Assembly: GCA_910586835.1 (NCBI GenBank)
Contig: CAJUJU010000029.1
Location: 5,171-33,046, forward strand
Direction: 5' to 3'
Length of the DNA: 27,876 nucleotides
Source: an uncultured Acetatifactor sp.
Lineage (GTDB): Bacteria > Bacillota > Clostridia > Lachnospirales > Lachnospiraceae
The notes below the pieces were generated by a model. That model was given only the letters and a program-made list of their open reading frames with translations, was not told where the DNA came from and ran no database searches. The position numbers were made by a program, and so were the translations under genes. Shown in pieces: positions 1 through 6,869 of the stretch (its first letter is position 1; each line of letters begins with the position of its first letter).

Positions 1-177
1 TTTCTCGTTAATAGTCACAGGTAAAAACAAATGTCTGCTTCGCAGCCGCTTGTTTAACCACTCGAAAGCCCGCGCTGCGCGCTTCTTCTCCTGCTCCGCA
101 GGATGCTTTCTCGTTAATAGTCACAGGTAAAAACAAATGTCTGCTTCGCAGCCGCTTGTTTTTACCTGTGACTATTA
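1..177. repeat. Duplicated palindromic repeat (55 bp direct repeat; second copy forms a 22 bp hairpin)
   Basis: Positions 1-55 and 107-161 are identical 55 bp copies, 106 bp apart. The second copy runs into a full hairpin: arms 115-136 and 156-177 are perfect 22 bp inverted repeats around a 19 nt loop, and the loop contains its own small CTGC/GCAG stem. The first copy lacks the right arm because it switches to AACCACTCG after position 55. Between the copies lies a smaller hairpin (CCTGC/GCAGG, 90-102). No T-run follows the large hairpin, so it is not a textbook terminator. It looks like a dispersed intergenic palindromic repeat, and the window start may cut through more of it. Confidence 0.7.
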
Positions 178-214
178 TAATACAACTTGGGGGTAAAAAA
201 AAGGGTTTCTTGTC

Positions 215-224
215 GAAACGTTTA
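215..224. promoter_or_regulatory. Upstream LacI-type operator (GAAACGTTTA)
   Basis: GAAACGTTTA is a near-palindrome centred on CG, typical of LacI/GalR-family operators. It shares its GAAACGTTT core with the perfect palindrome at 334-343. The two centres are 119 bp apart, a distance that could allow a repression loop around the promoter. The likely ligand is the LacI-family protein encoded at 20269-21264; this pairing is inferred. Confidence 0.55.
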
Positions 225-288
225 ATTGATTTAGCCAAAAATGAACATGCGAATTTGTCTAGATTGTACAATTAGTAAATAAATTCCA

Positions 289-302
289 TGAAAGCGTTGA
301 CA
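289..302 (+). promoter_or_regulatory. cre-type catabolite repression site overlapping the -35 box
   Basis: TGAAAGCGTTGACA fits the Gram-positive CcpA cre consensus TGWNANCGNTNWCA at every defined position. Its right half contains the TTGACA -35 box (297-302), so bound CcpA would block RNA polymerase. It differs from the two GAAACGTTT sites nearby, so it is probably read by CcpA and not by the local LacI protein, though both belong to the same family. Confidence 0.6.
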
Positions 303-330
303 ATATAGTCAAAATGAGCTAAATATGTAA
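297..330 (+). promoter_or_regulatory. Main promoter of the glucan operon
   Basis: A perfect TTGACA -35 box lies at 297-302. The -10 box is weak: TAAATA at 320-325 sits at 17 bp spacing, with AT-rich sequence up to 330. Transcription would start near 332, next to the perfect operator at 334-343 and about 50 bp ahead of the phosphorylase start codon. The combination of strong -35, poor -10 and three operator-like sites fits a tightly regulated promoter. The -10 assignment is uncertain. Confidence 0.5.
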
Positions 331-333
331 GTA

Positions 334-343
334 GAAACGTTTC
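334..343. promoter_or_regulatory. Downstream LacI-type operator (GAAACGTTTC, perfect palindrome)
   Basis: GAAACGTTTC is a perfect 10 bp palindrome with central CG, placed at or just after the predicted transcription start. It shares the GAAACGTTT core with 215-224. It is the best candidate for the primary operator of the LacI regulator encoded in this operon. Confidence 0.6.
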
Positions 344-384
344 AACTAAACGGAATCATGTACAAGGACAGGAGAGGATGTCTA

Positions 385-3300
385 ATGGAGATATGTAAAT
401 CAGACAATACGTTGATTCAAATGAGACAGGGCAAGACGGAATATTCTTTTCTTCCCAACGGCAGTATCTTTGAATTTTCAAGAGAATCCTTTGTGATCAC
501 ACAGATTCCCGCAGGTCTGACGGAGGAAGCAGTGGGGAATATCTGGCTGCGGATTTACCGGGAGGACGGGACAAAGGAGCTGTATCCCTTATGGGGCGGC
601 GACGGAAGTCTGAAGGTATCGGGAACCGGGCTGTGTTTTGAGAGAACCGTGGAAGGGATAGCCAGCTGTGTCACTTTTTGTCCGGCGGCGGACGGAACCG
701 GCGGAGAGGACGCTTCTGTCTGGTTCTGGAATGTGTCTCTGACAGGAGACGGCGAGAAATGCGATCTGGTCTATATCCAGGATATCGGTGTGGCTGACCG
801 GGGAGCGCTTCAGGCAAATGTGCTTTATCAGAGCCAGTATCTGGGCCATCATGTGGGCGAGACGGAGGAAGGATATGTAATTGCCTCCAGGCAGAACATG
901 GATCAGGGGGGAAGACATCCCATGCTTCAGCAAGGTTCCCTGGGGATCAGGACAGTTGCCTATGCCACGGATGCGTTTCAGATCTTTGGCAGGGAGAGCA
1001 AAAAGCGCAGATTTCCCTATGCGCTGACGCAGGAGCGGCTTCCCTCCAGAGTCTGTCAGTACGAGCTGGCCTGCATTGCATTGCAGACGGAGCAGTTTGT
1101 GCTGGACGGTCAATGTTCTTTTGACTTTTACGGATATTTCCTGACGGATTGTGACCAGCCGGACAGGCAGTCCGAGAGAGCTGCGGCAGTGAAACGGATC
1201 CGGGAAGCAGGATGCAGGACGGCAGATGAGGGCAGGATCACAGAGACGCTCCGGCCAAGCGGGGAACTGGGAGAGCCCTATGCCTCGGAAGCGCTGGGGG
1301 AAGAGGAACTGAAGAAGCTTTTCCCGGAGCGCAGTCTGGAGGAGTGCTGCGAAGGAAAGCTGCTTGGCTTCTTTACGGATCGTCATCACCATGTGGTGCT
1401 GCAGGAAAAGGAACTGCGGATGGAGCGTCCCCACGGACATATTCTGCTGACGGCGATGTCGGACAGAAAAGTGGATAAAGAGCTTCTGACGGTGACAAAT
1501 TATATGTATGGTGTCTTTGCCAGCCAGCTGGTGGTGGGAAACGTAGACAGCAATCCGCTGCTGGATGCCACCAGGGATACGCTGAATCTTCACACACAGC
1601 ACGGTATCCGCATTTATGTGCGGCTGGACGGTAAGTATCGGCTGTTGACCATGCCGGCAGTCTATGAGATGGGACTGAATTTTTCCAGATGGTATTATGT
1701 TCTGCCGGATGACATGCTGGTGATCACTGCGTGGGTGGCAGTGGAGAATGCCTTCCTGCTCCGGGTCGAGAGCAGAAGCGGAAAATCTTATGACTGTCTG
1801 TTCCAGTGCAGTCTTGCCCTGGCGGGTCAGGAACTGCGGCGGCAGTACGATACGGACAAAAAGGGCGTTCGGCTTAAACCCGGGGCAGATAAGCCCTCCA
1901 ACCAGTATTATCCGGAGCTGGAATACAGAATGGCCTTTCTGGAGACGGAAGGGCACTTCCGGGACGACGGTCTTCTGTACGCCGACGGCCGTGGAAGAAA
2001 CGCCGGTCTGCTGCTGGCAGAGGCGGCAGGCGGCAGGATGACGTTGTTTGTCAGCGGAACCCTTGGAGAAAAGGCGCCTGTGGAGGAGAAGATTTATTCT
2101 CTGGAGGAGGCGGAGGAAAGCTATCTGAAGTTTTACGCTTCGTTCCTGGCGGATATCCGGTTCTGCGACGAGGAGACGAACCGCAGGCTGAAGCAGATGA
2201 ACGAGATGCTTCCCTGGTATCTGCATGACGCCATGATCCATTTCGCGGCGCCCCACGGGCTGGAGCAGTCCGGCGGAGCGGCCTGGGGAACCAGGGACGT
2301 CTGTCAGGGCCCCATGGAGCTGTTCCTGACTGCCGGGCATCTGGAGCTGGCAAGGGAGACGCTGCTGGAGATATTTGCCCACCAGAATTTTTCTTCCGGT
2401 GAATGGCCTCAGTATTTCATGTATGACCGCTATCCCTACGCGGCGGGCGACTGCCACGGCGACGTGGTGTTCTGGCCCCTGAAGAGCATTGTAGATTATC
2501 TGGATGCCAGCGGCGACCTGCAGCTTCTGGACGCCTGCGCTCCCTATCGGGACGGGGAAGGCGGCGAGGAGACGATCCTGAGACATATTGAGCGGGCGGT
2601 GGAGAGCATCCGTGAGAGAATGCTTCCCGGCACGCATCTGGTGAACTACGCAGGAGGAGACTGGGACGATACGCTGCAGCCGGCAAGGCCGGAGTGGAAG
2701 GAAAGACTTTGCAGCGCCTGGACGGACGCGCTGGCCATACAGGTGATCTCGGGCCTTGGCACACAGCTGCAGAAGGCGGGCAGAAGCGGTGCGAAAGAGC
2801 TTCTTGCGCTGGCGGAGGAGATGAGACAGGACTTTACCCATTACCTGGTCAGGGACGGCGTTATCGCCGGATTTATTCTGATGGAGGAGGACGGGCAGAT
2901 ACGGTATCTTCTGCATCCACTGGATCAGATGACGGGAATCCAGTTCCGTCTGCTGCCTCTGACACGAAGCATCATAGCTGGGATTGCGGACGAAAAGCTG
3001 GCCTGCGAAAACGAAAAGCTGATCGAAAGGGAGCTGACTTTCCCGGACGGAATCAGGCTGATGAACAGGCCCGCCACCTACAACGGCGGAAAATCCGTTT
3101 ACTTCCAGCGTGCGGAACAGGCGGCTAACGTGGGCAGAGAGATCGGAATCCTTTACGTCCATGCCCACATCCGATATCTGGAGGCCATGGCCCGGCTGGG
3201 AAGAGGGGATAAGCTCTGGAAGGGAGTGCTTCAGGTAAATCCCATCCTGCTGTCGGAGACGGTTCCCAATGCCGCGCTGCGGCAGTCCAACACCTACTTC

Positions 3301-3720
3301 AGCAGCTCCGACGCGGATGTATCGGACAGATACGAGTTCAGCAGACGCTTTGAAGAACTGCGCAGAGGTGAGATCGCTGCGAGAGGCGGATGGCGGATTT
3401 ACTCCAGCGGCCCCGGAATCTATTTGAGCCGGGTCATTCGGGATATGCTGGGTATCCGCATGGCGGCGGATCAGTTGGAGCTGAATCCGGTGCTGCCCGG
3501 GGAGCTGGACGGCGTAAAGATAACCGTCACGTTTTGCGGCAGAACCAAGACCATCTGCTACCGTGTTCACGAAAAGGGCTTTGGAGTCGCGAAGCTTTGG
3601 GCAGGCGAAGAGACGGTTCCGGTGTCGGGGGAGAAGGATCTCTACAGGCAGGGCGGTATCAGGCTTACCGGAGAACAGTGGCTGGAGCTTGCGGATGAGC
3701 TGACCGTGCACACCTGTTGA
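385..3720 (+). CDS. GH94 1,2-beta-oligoglucan phosphorylase-type enzyme (SOGP)
   Basis: A 1111 aa cytoplasmic protein (no signal peptide) of the GH94 inverting phosphorylases. Its length matches the 1,2-beta-oligoglucan phosphorylases known from Listeria innocua and Lachnoclostridium, which are longer than the cellobiose phosphorylases of about 800 aa. These enzymes use phosphate to release alpha-glucose 1-phosphate from sophoro-oligosaccharides. The N-terminal half is beta-rich. The (alpha/alpha)6 part begins near residue 590 and includes AAWGTRDVCQGP and DCHGDVVFWPL. The D-W-D-D motif at residues 759-762 falls where GH94 enzymes carry the catalytic general acid. The start at 385 is chosen over an in-frame ATG at 358 because AGGAGAGG at 370-377 sits 7 nt upstream. 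It is the first gene of the operon, directly behind the regulated promoter. The exact linkage specificity is inferred from length and gene context. Confidence 0.85.
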   Translation: MEICKSDNTLIQMRQGKTEYSFLPNGSIFEFSRESFVITQIPAGLTEEAVGNIWLRIYREDGTKELYPLWGGDGSLKVSGTGLCFERTVEGIASCVTFCPAADGTGGEDASVWFWNVSLTGDGEKCDLVYIQDIGVADRGALQANVLYQSQYLGHHVGETEEGYVIASRQNMDQGGRHPMLQQGSLGIRTVAYATDAFQIFGRESKKRRFPYALTQERLPSRVCQYELACIALQTEQFVLDGQCSFDFYGYFLTDCDQPDRQSERAAAVKRIREAGCRTADEGRITETLRPSGELGEPYASEALGEEELKKLFPERSLEECCEGKLLGFFTDRHHHVVLQEKELRMERPHGHILLTAMSDRKVDKELLTVTNYMYGVFASQLVVGNVDSNPLLDATRDTLNLHTQHGIRIYVRLDGKYRLLTMPAVYEMGLNFSRWYYVLPDDMLVITAWVAVENAFLLRVESRSGKSYDCLFQCSLALAGQELRRQYDTDKKGVRLKPGADKPSNQYYPELEYRMAFLETEGHFRDDGLLYADGRGRNAGLLLAEAAGGRMTLFVSGTLGEKAPVEEKIYSLEEAEESYLKFYASFLADIRFCDEETNRRLKQMNEMLPWYLHDAMIHFAAPHGLEQSGGAAWGTRDVCQGPMELFLTAGHLELARETLLEIFAHQNFSSGEWPQYFMYDRYPYAAGDCHGDVVFWPLKSIVDYLDASGDLQLLDACAPYRDGEGGEETILRHIERAVESIRERMLPGTHLVNYAGGDWDDTLQPARPEWKERLCSAWTDALAIQVISGLGTQLQKAGRSGAKELLALAEEMRQDFTHYLVRDGVIAGFILMEEDGQIRYLLHPLDQMTGIQFRLLPLTRSIIAGIADEKLACENEKLIERELTFPDGIRLMNRPATYNGGKSVYFQRAEQAANVGREIGILYVHAHIRYLEAMARLGRGDKLWKGVLQVNPILLSETVPNAALRQSNTYFSSSDADVSDRYEFSRRFEELRRGEIAARGGWRIYSSGPGIYLSRVIRDMLGIRMAADQLELNPVLPGELDGVKITVTFCGRTKTICYRVHEKGFGVAKLWAGEETVPVSGEKDLYRQGGIRLTGEQWLELADELTVHTC

Positions 3721-3813
3721 CGAAGCGCTGAATAAATAACCGTATGCCCGTAGCTTTCGGCAAAGGCACAGGGCTTTGCGCCGCAAAGCGGCGGCATGGA
3801 GGGGACGGATCTG

Positions 3814-5160
3814 ATGAACGGATGTTGGAAAACCGGCAGAAGCGGAATACGGCGGCTGCTGTGTCTGATCATAGCGGGAGCGGTTCTCCTGGCGGGCTGC
3901 GGAGGACAGCCTGCCGGGGACGGCACGGAGGAGGACGTAAATTCCGTAGTCCTTGACGAGGAGGTGCTTGCGGAGGCACAGGGGTGCTTCCGGTTCCTGT
4001 GGGAACAGGCCCAGACCGACGAGGAAAGCGGAGCCTACGGGCTGGTGAGAGACCGGTATCCCGGGGCAAAAAACGTATCCAGCATCGCTGCCACAGGGTT
4101 TGCGCTGGCTGCCATTCCCTACGGGGCAGAGAAGGGCTGGATCACGGAAGAGGAAGGCCGGGAGAGGGCGGAAGGAACAATGGATACGCTGCTTTCCCTG
4201 GAACATAAGGAAGGATTTTTTTACCACTTTATCAATATGATAAACGGACAGCCCGGGACGGGGAGCGAGATTTCGGTGATTGATACCGGCATTCTCCTCT
4301 GCGGCGCCATCACGGCGGGCGAGTACTTCGGCGGAGAGGTGCAGCAGAAGGCCGCGGAGCTGTATGAGAGAGTGGACTGGCAGTATTACCTGGACGGCTC
4401 ACGGAATATGTTCTACATGAGCTGTTCACCGGAGGGAAAGTTTGCGGGGCACTGGGATGTCTATGCGGAGCAGCTGATGCTCTATGTGCTGAGTGCCGGA
4501 TCCCCCACACATCCCCTTGACAGTACGCCTTACTACACCTTTCAGCGTATGAAGGGCAAGTACGGGGACTATGAGTTTATTCACTCCTGGTTCGGCTCCA
4601 TCTTTACCCATCAATATTCTCACGCCTTTGTGGATTTCAGGGGGCTTGTGGACGAACAGGGTACGGACTGGTATGAGAATTCCGTAACCGCCACCCTGGC
4701 GGCCAGGCAGTTTTGTATGGATGAGCAGGAAAAGTGGGAGACTTACGGTGAAAATGCCTGGGGACTTACCGCCTGCGATACCAGGGACGGCTACAACGGC
4801 CTGCAGGGCGCGCCGCCCTCAGGTACGGACAATCGGGCTCATGAGTCCTCCGGAACCATCGCACCGGCAGGTGCAATCGGCTCCATGCCCTTTACGCCGG
4901 AGGAATCCACGGCGGCCCTGAAGCATTACCGGAGTTTTCCGGAGCTTTTGGGGGAATACGGGCTGAAGGACGCCTACAATCTGGATCAGGGCTGGTTTGA
5001 TACGGATTACATCGGAATTGACAAGGGAATTTCCCTGTTGATGATCGCCAACTATGAAAACGGCTTTGTCTGGAATCTCTTTATGAAAAACGAAGCCGTC
5101 CGGAGAGGCCTGGAGAATCTGGGCTTTACGGAGAAGCAGGACGGGGACGCGCCGTCATAA
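3814..5160 (+). CDS. Secreted GH144 endo-beta-1,2-glucanase-type lipoprotein
   Basis: A 448 aa protein. It has a lipoprotein signal with lipobox LLAGC (Cys near residue 29) and a Gly/Asp/Glu linker, then a single (alpha/alpha)6 domain of the glycoamylase/GH144 type (PF10091-like). Visible family blocks are YGLVRDRY, SSIAATGFALAAIP, GFFYHFINM, SEISVIDTGILLCGA, GEYFGGEV, ENAWGLTACDT, GAIGSMPFTPEE and YIGIDKGISLLM. GH144 enzymes hydrolyse beta-1,2-glucan to sophoro-oligosaccharides, so this one is probably anchored outside the membrane to make importable substrate. The start at 3814 is chosen over ATG 3796 because GGAGGGG at 3798-3804 lies 9 nt upstream and gives a proper signal peptide. A short structured spacer with a GCTTTGCG/CGCAAAGC inverted repeat (3773-3789) precedes it. 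Endo versus exo action cannot be told. Confidence 0.82.
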   Translation: MNGCWKTGRSGIRRLLCLIIAGAVLLAGCGGQPAGDGTEEDVNSVVLDEEVLAEAQGCFRFLWEQAQTDEESGAYGLVRDRYPGAKNVSSIAATGFALAAIPYGAEKGWITEEEGRERAEGTMDTLLSLEHKEGFFYHFINMINGQPGTGSEISVIDTGILLCGAITAGEYFGGEVQQKAAELYERVDWQYYLDGSRNMFYMSCSPEGKFAGHWDVYAEQLMLYVLSAGSPTHPLDSTPYYTFQRMKGKYGDYEFIHSWFGSIFTHQYSHAFVDFRGLVDEQGTDWYENSVTATLAARQFCMDEQEKWETYGENAWGLTACDTRDGYNGLQGAPPSGTDNRAHESSGTIAPAGAIGSMPFTPEESTAALKHYRSFPELLGEYGLKDAYNLDQGWFDTDYIGIDKGISLLMIANYENGFVWNLFMKNEAVRRGLENLGFTEKQDGDAPS

Positions 5161-5257
5161 CAAGGATAGTTTTCCTGCCGCAAGGCGGAGAATTATAAAT
5201 GCAGCTGCAATCTCTGCGGCTGCGGACACTAACAATTTTCACAAGGAGGATATTACT

Positions 5258-6727
5258 ATGAAAAGAAAACTTTTGGCAGTACTGCTTACGGCAGCAATGG
5301 CGCTTTCTGTTGCAGGCTGCGGAAATCCGGGCTCCGGGGAATCTTCTTCCACACCTGATTCCGTTTCGAACTCAAACGAAGATGGGGGGGGCGTCAGCGA
5401 GCCTGGTTCTGATGTGGCAGATAATGGAAGCAACGGAGATGAGCAGGTAACGCTTCGCTTTGCAAGCTGGGCGCTGGGAACAGCGGAGGAGAACAATCTG
5501 GAGCGTCAGATGATCGCTGCTTTCGAAGACTCCCATCCCAATATCAAGATCGAGATCGCGGAGGAGATTACAGGAGACTGGAACGAGGCTCTGGCAACGG
5601 CTGCCACCGGCGGTTCCCTTCCGGATGTCTGCATCATTGCAGGACTTCCCACGGCTGTTTCAAACGGTTGGGCACTGGAACTGAACGACCTGATTGCGGC
5701 TGACAGCGCAGACTGGAGCATGCTTCCTCAGTCCATGAAGGATTCCGTTACCTACAACGGCAAGAGCTTCGGAATTCCTACTTCCATGCATCTGGCCGGA
5801 CTGTTTATCAACACCGAGATGTTTGAGGAAATGAATGTGACTCCACTGAAATACGGCTACACCTGGGATGAGTTGATGGATGCGGTGGAGAAGCTGCACA
5901 ATCCTTCCAACGGTAAGGCAGCTCTGAAGTATGTCAATGACTTTGTGAACTTCCTGCCCTATCTGTGGGATGAGAACCAGGGCTGGTATACCTATGACGG
6001 AACGCAGGTGCACTTGGACAGCGCAGAATTTATCCGCGCCGTAAAGGAGACCCAGAACCTGGTAGGCTATTCCTGGGCAGGCCTGAGCGAGGATCAGAAG
6101 AGCCTTACCGCAGGAGCCGAGGCCGGCGACTATGACGCATGGCTTCAGGGCCACACCGCTATATGGTATGACGCATCCTATTGCTGCGGCGGATATACGG
6201 ATGGCACAGGCATCACCTACAATGTAGAATATATCGGACTTCCCGACGGAAAGAATGTTATCATTCCCGACTATGCTTTCATCTCCTCTGCTACAAAGCA
6301 TCCTCAGGAAGCATGGGAGTTTGCAAAGTTCATGTTCTGGGGACCTGAGGCCGCAAAGAACCGTATGGCTATCGACGCGGCAGATGACAGCATCACCTGG
6401 ACGGCAATGCCGCTGACCGCTGACGAAGCTACCCTGAAGGGTTACTTTGACGCTTTCCCGGTAGAGGGAGTCAGAGAGGCTTATGAGAACATGGATGCAA
6501 ACGGAACCATCGTAGAGGCATACAAGTTTGCTCCCGGGTACAGCAACGCCCGCTGGAACGGTCCTACCGGTATCGAGCTTGACGGAGAGGAAGCTACAAT
6601 GGCAAAAATTCTGGATAAGTGCATTCTCGGAGAACTGTCCATAGACGACTATGCTTCTCAGCTGAATACACTTGCCAACGGATTTATTTCCAGCGAGAGA
6701 CAGGCCATCGACGCATTGACCAAGTAA
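5258..6727 (+). CDS. ABC transporter sugar-binding lipoprotein (probable sophoro-oligosaccharide binding)
   Basis: A 489 aa extracellular solute-binding protein of the carbohydrate (CUT1) family 1 type. The signal peptide ends in lipobox SVAGC (Cys near residue 21), followed by a disordered Ser/Gly/Glu/Asp linker to about residue 65 and then the binding fold, starting VTLRFASWALG. PDVCIIAG, FINTEMFEEMNV and EAWEFAKFMFWG are typical family-1 segments. Many tryptophans and tyrosines (for example WDENQGWYTYDG) fit sugar stacking. AAGGAGG just before the ATG at 5258 is a strong ribosome site. The gene follows the GH144 lipoprotein by 97 bp and is followed by an intrinsic terminator, so it may be made in excess over the genes behind it. 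The linker contains an eight-G tract (5384-5391). The ligand is inferred from the neighbours. Confidence 0.88.
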   Translation: MKRKLLAVLLTAAMALSVAGCGNPGSGESSSTPDSVSNSNEDGGGVSEPGSDVADNGSNGDEQVTLRFASWALGTAEENNLERQMIAAFEDSHPNIKIEIAEEITGDWNEALATAATGGSLPDVCIIAGLPTAVSNGWALELNDLIAADSADWSMLPQSMKDSVTYNGKSFGIPTSMHLAGLFINTEMFEEMNVTPLKYGYTWDELMDAVEKLHNPSNGKAALKYVNDFVNFLPYLWDENQGWYTYDGTQVHLDSAEFIRAVKETQNLVGYSWAGLSEDQKSLTAGAEAGDYDAWLQGHTAIWYDASYCCGGYTDGTGITYNVEYIGLPDGKNVIIPDYAFISSATKHPQEAWEFAKFMFWGPEAAKNRMAIDAADDSITWTAMPLTADEATLKGYFDAFPVEGVREAYENMDANGTIVEAYKFAPGYSNARWNGPTGIELDGEEATMAKILDKCILGELSIDDYASQLNTLANGFISSERQAIDALTK

Positions 6728-6765
6728 AGAAAAAGGTATTGTGTGTTTCCGCAAAGAACGGAGGG

Positions 6766-6801
6766 AAAAATGCTAAGGGAACTTGTTCGCTTAGCATTTT
6801 T
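6766..6801 (+). terminator. Intrinsic terminator or attenuator after the binding protein
   Basis: AAAAATGCTAAG (6766-6777) and CTTAGCATTTTT (6790-6801) are perfect 12 bp inverted repeats with a 12 nt loop, and the 3' arm ends in a T-run. This is a standard Rho-independent terminator shape. No clear promoter was found between it and the next gene at 6870, so it probably acts as a partial terminator that lowers expression of downstream genes relative to the binding protein. Confidence 0.75.
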
Positions 6802-6869
6802 CACCTTATAGGAAACTGCGTCGTGACTGGTATTGCCGCATAAAGGGCAGGATTGGAAGGACAGTGGAT

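Noticed and set aside
8..271. Minus-strand open frame of 87 codons in the repeat and promoter region
   Set aside because: It runs through the palindromic repeats and the operator, and no start signal or homology is evident.
3773..3789. Terminator between GH94 and GH144 (GCTTTGCG/CGCAAAGC)
   Set aside because: The one-base loop makes most of the stem unusable and no T-run follows.
589..4227. Very long minus-strand open frame (about 1212 codons) opposite the GH94 gene
   Set aside because: It has no domain-like sequence, is Pro/Arg/His/Gln-rich, lacks a convincing ribosome site, and lies opposite strongly recognisable GH94 and GH144 genes. It reflects GC-rich codon use on the coding strand.
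5171..5199. Possible promoter before the sugar-binding lipoprotein (TATAAA at 5194-5199)
   Set aside because: The -35 position reads TTTCCT or similar, too far from consensus, and the nearby GCC/GGC hairpin fits an intercistronic RNA structure better.
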